DNA of 64,000 nt, from assembly GCA_964016885.1 (NCBI GenBank), contig OZ024748.1, forward strand, positions 26,993,515 through 27,057,514, in the 5' to 3' direction. The position numbers were made by a program, and so were the translations under genes. Source of the DNA: Eledone cirrhosa (lineage: Eukaryota > Mollusca > Cephalopoda > Octopoda > Eledonidae). This document shows positions 34,736-46,700 of this stretch, one piece after another. Below the pieces are notes generated by a model that ran no database searches, was not told the DNA's origin, and worked only from the letters and a program-made list of their open reading frames with translations. The first letter of the stretch is position 1. The number at the start of each line of letters is the position of its first letter.

Positions 34736-35515
34736 AAAAGGCTTTTCCCTCAAAATGAAAGGCAGACTGTATGATGTGTGCAAACAAACAGCAATGTTAC
34801 ATGGTAGTGAGACCTGGGCGCTGTGTGTAGAAGACTTGCATAGATTAGAAAGAAATGAAGCTTGTATGCTCTGATGGATGTGCAATATAGTAATATACGC
34901 AAATGGCAAAGCATAAATGAATTGAGAGAGAGACCAAGCATAAGACGAATCAAATGCTGTGTGCAGGAGAGATTGCGTTGGTATGGACATGTGATGAGTA
35001 TTAAGGATGACAGTTGCATAAAAAGGTGCAGAGCACTAAAAGTCGATGGAAGCTTTGGAGTGGGGAGACCCAAGAAGACCTGGGATGAGGTGATAAACGC
35101 TGACCTTACCCAATTGCACCTCTCAAAGTCAATGACACAGGACCAAGACCTCTGGCGTCATATAGTGATACAGAAGACCCGACTCCCCACGGGTACAAGC
35201 CGAAGCATATAGACAGTATCCCCCCCCCCCCCACACACACACTTCCACTGTAAAGTGGTGGTGTAGGTGTCATGACAAAAAAAAAAGCACCCAGTCCACA
35301 CTGAAGTGGTCGTGTAGGTGCCACAGTAAAAAAAGCACCCAGTACTCCTTGTAAATGAGGTTGGTGTTATGAAGGGCATCCAGCTGTAGAAATGAAGTCA
35401 AAATCAGTTCTGAATGAGCAAGACATGGTCATTTGACCTGACATTGCCACAACAAGACAACCCGTCTAACCCATGCTAGTGTGGAAGAATGGACGTAAAA
35501 CGGTGATGATGATGA
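34736..35515 (+). mobile_element. RTE-like LINE 3' portion
   Basis: It encodes, with frameshifts, [14 protein letters not shown], then SETWALCVEDLHRLERNEA, a ...[18 protein letters not shown] segment (about 34960-35015) and FGVGRPKKTWDEVI. The 3' UTR and GATGATGAT tail end at 35515. A C homopolymer sits at 35221. It is dead and 5'-truncated at the minisatellite. Confidence 0.85.
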
Positions 35516-35785
35516 ATGGAATGTGTATGAAGGAAAATGATTATTATTGTCACCTGGTATATATATAAAGTTTTCTTTAAATTTTAATATACCTCTGTAA
35601 CCATATGTTCTTGCACTCTTTACAAATTATTCCCTGTCAATGTTTTTTTATATATATATGTGAATCAACTTTTAATAAATGATCCTATCTATTCATTAGA
35701 ATCTTTGAGTTTGTCTACAGGTGATATGGTGCAAGTCTGCAATTTTCTGAGACCTGACATCTTTAAGTATTATATAAATATGTAT

Positions 35786-35787
<2 letters not shown>

Positions 35788-35824
<37 letters not shown>
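35788..35824. repeat. (GA)n microsatellite
   Basis: A short GAGAGA tract. No associated element recognised. Confidence 0.9.
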
Positions 35825-35825
<1 letters not shown>

Positions 35826-36423
35826 TTGTGATACTAATTATATCAACAATATTGTTGAGGGGGAAATACCTCCATTTCTCCACCTGTTTTATATATTAGC
35901 TTTTACAAGAAACCTCATCCATCTCTATGGTAACCAGAAGATTATATGATGTTTTACTTTTGGCAACTTGACAGCACAAGCTCTCTTCCTTTACTTTACC
36001 TTACATTCTTCCTTTCTAGCTTTATTCTTTCTTTCTACTCATCTATCGTTATTCTTTCTTTCTACAATTTTTTATATGTAAATATAGATGTTGGTAGACC
36101 AGGTGGGATCTAGGTAACCCAGTTGGCATAGGTCTACAATTCTAAGGGGGCTTACTTTCTTTAAGTCCCAGTTCTTTCATTCTGTACATTATATACACCA
36201 CTCACTCATATATCAGTAACCCATACATAAATCAGATGTATTTAACAATGACTTCTAGAATACTTTGTGAAGTTTAACCCTTTAGCATTCAAACCATAAC
36301 AGGCTGTTCATACTTATGTTAAGGTATTGTTCTCAAAATAAATAATATCAAAATCTCATAGATTCGATAATATATGAGATAAAGTGTTTACTATGAAAAT
36401 ACAATAGTGAAGAACAAAAAAAC

Positions 36424-36655
36424 AAAAACACCCAGTCCACGCTGTAATGTGGTTGTGTAGGTAACACGGTAAAAGGTTCCCAGTCCACACTGTAAATGTG
36501 GTTGGTGTTAGGAAGGGCATCCAGCTGTAGAAAACCTGCCAGACAGTCCTATATGAGCGAAACATGGTCGCCCGACCAACCTTGCCTCAAGTGGGACTAC
36601 TCCCGTCTAACCCATGCTAGCATGGAAGATGGACATTAAACGAAGATGATGATGA
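36424..36655 (+). mobile_element. RTE-like LINE 3' tail fragment
   Basis: CCCAGTCCACGCTGTAATGT to ACATTAAACGAAGATGATG is the shared 3' UTR and tail. It is nested in the piggyBac-like MITE. Confidence 0.85.
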
Positions 36656-36662
36656 ATATAGA

Positions 36663-36856
36663 GTAATTGTTTCTATTTTTGGCACAAGGCCAGCAATTAC
36701 CCAGTACATTACTGGTACTTTATTTTATCGACCCTGTAAGGATGAAAAGCAAAGTTAACCTCGGCGGGATTTGAACTCAGACCATAAAGGGCCGTAACTC
36801 TTTGCTGCAAAGCATGGCGTCCGACCCTCTACTGATACTGCCAATCCACCGCCTGA
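36663..36856 (-). mobile_element. SINE A, full-length
   Basis: It has the TAATTGTTTCTATTTTTGGC start, the GGCGGGATTTGAACTCAG box B and the CTACTGATACTGCCAATCC head on the - strand. It follows directly on the LINE tail's (GAT)n. Confidence 0.88.
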
Positions 36857-36999
36857 TCATGATGATGAATATAGAGTAATGTAAATGCTAAAGAGTTAAA
36901 GTGGACCCTACATTTCTCACAAACACAAATTCCTCATTTCCAGATCATCATCATCAACATTATAGCCATCATTATGATCATGCCCATCATCAGCATCTT

Positions 37000-37308
37000 T
37001 ACCACCATTGTGCTGGTGCAATGACAAAAAGTATCTCATCCACACTATAAGGTGATAGTGCTGGTGCAATGACAAAAAGTACCCAGTTCACCCCATAATG
37101 TGGTACTGCTGGTGCCATGAAAAAAGCTCCTAATATTATACACTGTAAATTGGTTGGTGTAAGAAAGGGCATCAAACCATAGAAAACCAATCCCAAAATG
37201 GATCATATGAGCAAGACGTGCTCATCTGACATATTTAACCTCATAGGACAACCTGTCTGACCCATGCAAGAATGAAAAATAGACATTAAATAGGGATGAT
37301 GATGATCA
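37000..37308 (+). mobile_element. Diverged LINE/SINE 3' tail repeats
   Basis: There are two tandem degraded copies of the GTGCTGGTGCAATGACAAAA block, then TTGGTTGGTGTAAGAAAGGG, GACCCATGCAAGAATG and a GATGATGAT tail. It is much older than the neighbouring tails. Confidence 0.6.
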
Positions 37309-37630
37309 CCACTATCATTTCCAACATTATCACAATCATCATCAACAATAAATTAAGACAAATGCAAATTAGAATTTTTATTAGAAATAATTTTATTTTC
37401 ATATATCTTTTTTCTCTCATTTAGAAAAAATGATTTACGTAATATTGAAATTCTTAATTAGTTACAATGTTGATAAGTGTTTCTAGGAAACAAGATTAAT
37501 TAATTAATCAAACATTAATTGGTGTATATATTGGCTTTCTGTCATTGTTGATATATTCCAAACTTTTCCAGAGATTGGTGTTATCTGTCCCGGAGATAGC
37601 AATCAACTTACGTCTGTGTGTACAGTGGAT

Positions 37631-37661
37631 TACTGCATCTGTGTATATATATATATATATA

Positions 37662-37698
<37 letters not shown>
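37631..37698. repeat. (TA)n microsatellite
   Basis: An interrupted TA tract about 70 bp past the DNPEP stop codon, in its probable 3' UTR. Confidence 0.9.
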
Positions 37699-37700
<2 letters not shown>

Positions 37701-37770
37701 TTTACGTTTACATATGTTGCGATTTAAACAGCTAACCCAATGAAAAGTGAAACTTGTTTGTCAAAACTGG

Positions 37771-40700
37771 TTAAAACTTTATATTGTCATATATTTCTGG
37801 ATAATTTTCAAAGAAAGACTGAAAAGAAAAAAAAAAAAATTAATTGCAGAAATCTTGAATGGCATTTTAAATATCGGTTGTTGAAACAAATGTAGAACTG
37901 AAGTTGTAAATAAGATTCCTCTTACCTTAAAGAGAGCAATGCCATGTGCAATACTTGTGGTGCAGCATTGTTCCCGGATTGAGTGCATGCTCAGCTGAGG
38001 GCTGCCAACATCAACAGTAGGAATACCAATCTTCGAGGACAATATTGGTCCAATGGTGCTACCACACGTGGAGTCATTGCGAACAACATAATCCTTTAAG
38101 TAATAGAAATAAAGAAATGAAATATCAAACAATAAATATAATTGTTTCTACTTTTGGCACAAGGCCAGCAATTATCCCAGTGTATTACTGGTACTTTATT
38201 TTATCGACCCTGTAAGGATGAAAGGCAAAGTTAACCTCAGCGGGATGAATAATTATCATCATCACCATTGAACATCCATTTACCACGCTAGCTTGGATCT
38301 GACGAGTTGCTCGTTTGTGAGACAAGTCAGATCAGATGACTGTCTTTCTTATACAGAACTGTTTCCAATACACTAAAATTCTGTTATAAAGAAATTCACG
38401 GGATGTAAAAAAAATTTGTGATAACGAAAAATTTGTTTATAACGAGATCAACTGAAACAAATTGAGTGTTTCTTTGTTATCACCTAGTATTTAAGAATTA
38501 AACAATAAATGAAAACATACCTGCAATAAGACTGTATCCTGTATCATGCAATAAAATATAAATATATACAGTGTACACCCGGCATTCGCGGAATTTTCAT
38601 GAGAACCTAACTAATAATTGTTTGTGAAACCACATGTTCACGGAATCATATCTTCCGCGATTTTTAATGGCTTTTTTTGTGGCGATATATATTTTTTCAC
38701 ACTTTTTAACATTAAATTATCAATAGCAATATGCCGTATTTGCAGGCCTATATTTTACGTTATGTTTTGATGTATATAGGTATTTTATGAACCACGTCCA
38801 ATATTCACGGTTGCTCTAGGTACATAATCCCTGTGAATACCAGGGGACAACTGTATTTCAAATATGTTTCCTTTGTTTGTTTTCTATCATATAAACTCGC
38901 GTAAAAAAACTCTCAAAAATTTTCAATCATTTTTTGGTTATGTATAATAATTATATATATATATAAATATATTTTAAGTGTGTGTATGTATCTATTAATG
39001 TATGTGAGTGTGTGTTCAGATAATTCTCGACGAGGCTTCGTAGCCAGTAAACCCAACCCTAAAGAGACGCAACTCCAGCCGGGATCATGCGAGAAGGAGT
39101 GTCGAAAATTTTTCTTTTCGATGTAGCGAGAAATTTTGGCTGCTTGGGGTTCAATTTTCGTTTGTTGTCCTAAAATATTTGTTGTAATGAATCTCGTTAT
39201 AACGAGATTCTTTTATCATTGTTTTAATAAGTTGGAAAGGGAGTGTATATCTGTTACACCTATTTTAATTAGGTATGTTTAGTGGGTTGTATATGATGTA
39301 GGAGCTGATGTTCGATAATAATATTGCCATCGAATTAAGTAAACATGAGCTTGTGGCCAGGGATTGAAAAAAAATGTCATTATAATGGAATTTTACTGTA
39401 TTGTCACAAAACTAACAAGTCAATTACATTGACCCGAAAACATAACTGGTACTTAATTTTATCTAGCACTAGCCCACGACCAGCAAGTCAATTATGGAAG
39501 TATGAAAGGTATATTTGACCAGAATATAGAATGTTGTAACTAAATAACTCAAAGCATTGTTTGATGCTCTCTTGATTACTGCCAATCTACCTCAATAAAT
39601 AATAAATGATAAAGTAATATAATAATACAGCAAATAATGGTTTCCGATTTAGGCACAAGACCAACAATTTTTTGGGGGGAGGGGCAAGTCGATCAACCCT
39701 TTAGCATTTACATTACTCTATATATACTACTGTATTTTTGTGGTAAAGGCTTTATCTTACATAATTATCTTACATAATTATCTCACATAATATTGAAGCT
39801 ACAAGATTTCAATGTTATTTATTTTGAGAACAATACCTTAACATAAGTATGAGCGACTGGTTACAACCGGTTTGAATAGAAAGAAGTGAGAGAATCCTGG
39901 CCGGATACGGCCAGTTTAAATGCTAAAGGGTTAAATCAACCCCATTGCATTACTGGTGCTTTATTTTATCAATCTGCAATTCAGAAAAACAAAGTTAACT
40001 TTGGCAGGATTTGAAATCAGTAAAGAGCAATATCTTTATGTCACAAAGTATGTTGTGCAACACTACCAATACTGCCGATCCACCGCCCTTAATACAGTAA
40101 ATAATAAACTGTTTTTACCTGCAGTGGTACATTGGCCCGCTCAGCAATTTTGCGCAATATAGCACATGTGATTGCTGTTGAAGCATACAAATGTCTTGCA
40201 TTAATCTTCAACACGTAACCCTGAAAAATTATAGAAAAGAAACTAAGATACAAACAGTTAAACCATCTAATCCATGGAAAATAGACATAAAACAATATTG
40301 ATGCTAATGAAGATACATATACACACACAAACACACAACACAGGAGTACACAAACACACAACACAGGAGTACACATACACACACAGAGATAAATATGTGT
40401 ACAAATGAAACAAGAGCACTCAATACAAGTCATGATGGTTAAATATTTGTATTAATAGTTTGAGACTTAAAGTTTCACAGATATAAAAACATGTCTGATT
40501 CTTCAAATCTGCTATAAACTGAACACTATGTTTGAGATTTTCTTCAGGTATGATCAATAAACCTTTCAAATAATTATCATTTAACATCTGTTTTCCTTGC
40601 TAGGATGGGTTGGACAGATCACAGACTGATCAGTACTGAAGTGAAGCTTCTGACATCGAAGGGGGCTGGAGGCCTGACATATGACCCTGCACTTCATTTT

Positions 40701-43700
40701 ATTGTTGCACCAACACTAGGGAAGTTATGCCTTTGGCACAGCTGAAAACTCCCCCTAAGCCTTTTTTTGGTAAGTTTTCTATGGCTGAATTCAGTTCCCA
40801 TCACCAACAGGTGATCATTTATCATGTAGATCACCAGCACCAAGAAAGCTGTCATGTCTACAGCACAGACCCTTTGTTTATCAAGTTTTCTATGGCTGGA
40901 TGCCCTTCCTACAACTAACCTGGAAGAGAGGAAGCATACAAATAAAAAAAATGAAAGTAGTGAAAGAGTCTTTACCTTATGCATTTCAATTCTGTGGTGT
41001 TCTTCATGTTTCTCCCTGAAATTAAAGAAGAGAAATAACAATAACAGCAGCAATAATGATTTCTAATTTAGGCACAAGGCCAATAATTTGTAGAGAGGGG
41101 AAAGTTGAGTATATTGACCGCAGTGTATTACTGGTGCTTTATTTTATCAACACCATAAGTGAGAAAGGTGAAGCTAACCTTAGCGGGAATTGAAGTCAGA
41201 ACGTAAAAGGTTGTAACTATATGCTGCAAAGCATGTTGCCCAACAATTTACCGAGACTGTCAATCCACTGATACAGCAATAATAATAAAGATTTTTAATT
41301 TAGGCGCAAGGTCAACTGTAGGGAAGGGAAAGTCAATTCTATCCATCCCCAATACTTTATTGGTACTTAATTTTATTGATTCCATAGGGTTGAAAGGCAA
41401 AGTTGACCTTGGTGGGATTTAAACACAGAATGTAAAGAGCTGGAAGAAATACCACAAGGAACTTTGTCCGTTGCTCCAACAATTCTGCCATTCCACCATC
41501 ATCATCATTGTTTTATATCTATTTTCCATGCTTGCATGGGTTAGACTAGGGGCATGCAACAGGCGGCCTGCGGGCCACAATCCAGCCCACCAGACCAGTC
41601 AGAGAGGCCTGCAATGACCGTTTTTAATTTTTATCTTGTAAGCTTATTTAGAATTTTTTTCGTAACCATAATAACATTTTCTGTTAGAGGCCCTATACTA
41701 AAGGGCTTCACTGATAGGGTTATGTGGATTATAATCTCCCAGTTCCATGTTATGGAAAGAAGTTGTGGTGAATCTTTGGAATAGTGCTTAATAAATATTA
41801 ATTGCCCTAATAGTTGTTCCAATGTTCAAAAGTGGCCCGCCAAAAGAATATGTTGCACACCCCTGGGTTAGACCAATAATGATAACTTTTTCTAACAGTG
41901 GCACAAGGCCAGCAATTTGGGAGAAAGGGAAAGTTGATTATATCGAACTCAGTACTTAACTGGTTCTGTATTTTATTGACCTCAGAAGGATGAAAGGCAA
42001 AGTTGACCTCGGAGCGATTTGAACACAGAATGCAGAAAGTCATAACTAAATACTGCAAGGTATTTTGCTCAATGATCTTCTGTTACTGTAAATCCACTGC
42101 CTTTAGTAGTAGAGGTATTTGTAGTATTAGTAATAATAATAATGTTTTCTGATTTAGGCACAACAAACGATTTCAGGGGAGGGGAAGTCGATCAAATCGA
42201 ACACAGTGAGTTACTGGTACTTTATTTTATTAACCCTGTAGGGACGAAAGGCAAAGCTAACCTCGGCGGGACTTGAACTCAGAACGTAAAAGCTGCAAAT
42301 ACATTCTGTCTGACGCTCCACCAACAATCAACTGTAAAAATAATAATAATAATAATTGTTTCTACTTTTGGCACAAGGCCAGCAATTACCCAGTGCATTA
42401 CTGGTACTTTATTTTATCGACCCAGTAAGGATGAAAAGCAAAGTTAACCTCGACGGGATTTGAACTCAGACCATAAAGGGGCGTAACTATGCTAGAAAGC
42501 ATGGTGTCCAACCCTCTACCGATACTGCCAATAATAATAATAATTATTTCTACTTTTGGCACAAGGCCAGCAATTATCCCAGTGCATTACTGGTACTTTA
42601 TTTCATCGACCTCGTAAGGATGAAAGGCAAAGTTAACCTCAGCGGGATTTGAACTCAGACCATAAAGGGCCGTAACTCTGATGCAAAGCATGGCGTCCGA
42701 CCCTCTACCGATACTGCCAAACCACCACCCTTAATAATTGTTTCTACTTTAGGCACAAGGCCAGCAATACCCAGTGCATTACTGGTACTTTATTTTATCG
42801 ACCCAGTAAGGATGAAAGGCAAAGTTAACCTCGGCGGGATTTAAACTCAGATCGTAAAGGGACGTAACTACGCTGGAAAGCATGTCTGACCCTCTACCGA
42901 TACTGCCAATTCACCGCCCTTAATAATAATAATAATAATAAAAAAAGGAGTTTACCCATAATTTGGATGAATAGCATGGGCTTGATCAGCACTGAGATGA
43001 TATGACTTTGGTATGGCCTCTTCAAAAGCCAACACTTTTCCTTCACAGATTCTTCTCATGACCAACTCTGTGAGTATAGAGGCAGCTCCTTGTGCAGTGT
43101 TTGACCCCACCTATTAATGGAACAAAACAACCTTAGAACAGTCTGTCATGTCTTACTATCTCTATACGGACGTTTAAATTGATTAAATAAAATTTAAAAA
43201 ATAAACAAATAACAAACCAGTGAAACTTACTTCTTCATTATCATACAGTGCTATCATACGAATGTTCTTTTCTTCTGCTAAACTGTTCTCTTTGCAGGAT
43301 TCAATGAGAGCCTAGAATATTTTAAAGAATAAATAAATACATTAGCCGCTATTATGAAGTTTCAATACATTACCTTGTCATCCAATTAAAAATTAACATA
43401 CCACCACCACCACCATTGTAATACATTTGTTTAAATCTTTCTAGTGATGACGTCAACAACACTAACACCATCCCCACCATCAAAAACAACACTGCCAACG
43501 ACACCAACACTACAACTAACAACAATACCACCAACACCATCACCACCAGCAATGCCACCATTACCTCCACCACCACCAACAACAACAACAACAACAACGA
43601 TAACAAAATTGATATTGGAATTTAGACTTACCTTACAAGCACAGAAGGAGTTCACCAAGTTATCGAGGCGTGGAGAAAAGATAAACTCTTCACATATTCC

Positions 43701-46700
43701 ACCAATAACCTACAACACATGAAAAATTTAAACAAGTTGACAGATGTCTCGTATAGGTCTGCAGATATTACAGAAAATAACTTACAACATATAACACACA
43801 TTAAACTCTTCACATATCACACCAACAATCTACAACACACATTACATAAAACATCTTCACATACCTCACAAAAGACATACAACATGCAATAGAAACTTTT
43901 CACATATTCTACCAATAACCTACAACAGACAAGATATTTACACAAGTCAACAAGTTTTGTGTATGTCTGTAGATATTAGACAAAATATCAGGCTGTGTGC
44001 AACTGGGATCTACTATTAAGGAACTCACTGCTGGTTGGGTATCTGCAAGACAAAGTTCAAAGTCCATAATTTGTTCTGGTTCAACTTGGAGTTCTTGAGA
44101 AAGTAGCTTCATTAGTACAGAATGGTGCTTCGCAGTCTGAAAACAAAAGAGGAATCAGTAAATGGACATTGTAAAACTTTAAAAAAGGTGTTTCAATGGC
44201 AGAGACCGAGATTAAATCTCTTATAGTAATCTAGAAGCATTCTTCAATGTTCTGATTGCTTTCATAAAATTGTCTCCAAACAACATTCCAGATTTTTTAT
44301 AGAGTGTAGACGCAGATGAAATAACCCTTTAAATTTATTTGCAGTGAACCCAATATTATCTTTGGATACTAACGTAGCAGGTTGATGGGTGTAATGCTGA
44401 GTGCTGTATGGCTGGAATGAAAATCAGTGCCACGAAAACTGAGACACTCGTCCTCTCAAAGAAGCCTGTGCAGTGCACTCTACATGTGAATGTAGCTGTG
44501 TTCATGAGTGATGAAAAGTAGGGGGCTGAATTAATTGCAAGAATTGCAAAAGCTAATGCAGTAATGTGTCAGCTTCAGCATTCAGTAATCAGAAGAGAAG
44601 TAGGCATAAAAGCCAAACTCGCTATCTTCAATTCGGTTTTCGTGTCAACCTTTACTTATGGTCATGAATCTTGGGTAAAGAATACAAGTGGCCAAAATGG
44701 GATTCCTCCAAAGGGTCTTTGGAATAACCAACTGGTAGGAGATCCAGAGCAAGATGGTTGATAACATCCAAATTGATTATTACATTTCCACGCATCTATG
44801 TTATGACTGAGAAAGGAGGGGGGATGAGAAACTATAGAAGTCCAGCGTTCTAGGATTTGTCACAGTTGTGTGAGTGAGTGCAAAGGAACCAACCAACCAA
44901 CAAACATCTGTTTTTTATATTATATATTATATTATACTACATCTAAACCCATGCTAGCGTGGACGATAGACGTTAAACGATGATGATGATGATATAGATA
45001 TTACAATTAGCTGTCATTTTTGACAGCTCGGGGCCAGCTAGTATGTATATATAGAAATATAAGTCATCATCATTTTATGTCCTCTTTTCCCTGCGTGCAA
45101 GGGTAGGATGGGTCCTATTCAGCACAGCATCCCTTCATTCATCACAGTCCTTTGTCATCTCCTCTGAGCTTCTGTGATCTGATGTCTGCTCTCACCACCT
45201 CTGCCCATGATTTTCGTGGTCTTCCTTCCACTGGGTTTTCTTGGCACTTCTTTACCCAGCGGTCATCCTCAATGCCCATACCAACGCAGTCTTCTCTCCC
45301 GCATACTACAGCTTATCCCTCTTATACACAGTTTCCCATTGCACATCCAACGGAGCATGCTTGCTTCATTTCTCTCCAGCCGTCGCATACCCTCTGTTGT
45401 TGCTGCCTATGTCTCAATACCATGCAGCATCGCGCATTTCACACAAGCATCATATAACCGGCCTTTCATACGCAGGGAGAAACCCTTCTTTGTCAACAGA
45501 GGAAGCAGCTCCCTAAACTTCTTCTAACCCATCCTTATTCTATATACTATGGCCGCGGAGCACCCTCCTCCCTTGCTAATCTGATCACCTAGGTATCCGA
45601 AGCTATCAACCACCTCTATAGATCCTAGCTGTATTTGAAAAATGTGTCCATCACTGCGACATCTGTCAAATTTCCCTGAACATCTACTGCATATGTAATT
45701 TTACCTACCTGTTAGTTTGCCTGCTATTCCACTACATTTCTTGTGTACATTCTATAGAATTTATGCCAACTCCTTTTCTACATATCAAACATGGCCATTT
45801 CCCTGATGGAATCAGAGTTTTGTCCTCTTTTCTACTTATCAACACTTTAGTCATAGCTAGGTTCACTTTCAATCCTCTTGATTCCAACTGCTGTTTCCAA
45901 AGCCAGAAATTATTCTCTACCTCCTCTACTGATTCTGCTATAAGTACCAGATCATCAGCATAGAGAAGTTCCCATGAGCAGTCAGTCTTAAACTCCTCTG
46001 TTATGGTTTGGAGAACTATAATATACAAGAGTGGGCTGAGGACCGAACCCTGATGCACTCCCACTTGTGTCTGGAGTTCCTCATTAAATTCCATTCCTAC
46101 TCTCACTTTACTGAGAGCACCTCTGTACATAGCTTGCACTGTCCTCACAAACCTCTCCTCTACACCTAGTTTCCTTAGGGACCACCAGATGGCAGATCGG
46201 GGCACTCTATCAAAGGCCTTCACTTTATTGCATTATAAGGCTTGGAAAATTTTTCCTTGAGCTATTTTGATTATAAGGGATTATTGCGAGATTTTAACTC
46301 AACATATATTTTGATAAATTGAGCTCCTATGCTTTTGTTGAGCTTTTAATATGTTGAATGGTTCTGGCTGTATTTTTTTAGTAGTTTGCGTTCTATTCGA
46401 CCCGCTAGGCACACGATCCCATATGCGTTTTTTCTCTCTTAACACACACACACATTATTTAGTCTTCTAAGAAATTTAGTAGTGGCGTGATTACCGATCC
46501 GAACATCCATTGGCAAAGTATTGGATCTTTAACTCTCTTCACTGAATTGCGAAACAGTTCTACCCAAAGCTGTCTGGGTGTTGGTAGTTATAATCGATTT
46601 GTAAATCTTAATTTATACTTTTACTTCAGTTTTGTGAACCGATTATCTTTAGTCAGTATTTTCTTCACCCTGGTGGTTTATGTCACTTGTGATTTGAACG

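Larger units (their letters stand above)
36278..36895. mobile_element. piggyBac-like MITE carrying nested insertions
   Basis: TTAA (36274-36277) is followed by CCCTTTAGCATT. At the right end the complement AATGCTAAAGAG is followed by TTAA (36896-36899). TTAA target duplication with CCC...-type ends is a piggyBac signature. A LINE 3' tail (36424-36655) and a SINE A (36663-36856) are nested inside. The interior matches, inverted, the copy at 39697-39930. No transposase is present. Confidence 0.65.

Noticed and set aside
34257..34787. Asn/Thr-rich or Val/Leu-rich ORFs on both strands
   Set aside because: They are translations of the GTTAGTG minisatellite and carry no start, splice or family evidence.
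43444..43722. Thr/Pro-rich 92-codon ORF on the + strand
   Set aside because: It overlaps an ACC/AAC low-complexity tract and the antisense of DNPEP exon 9.
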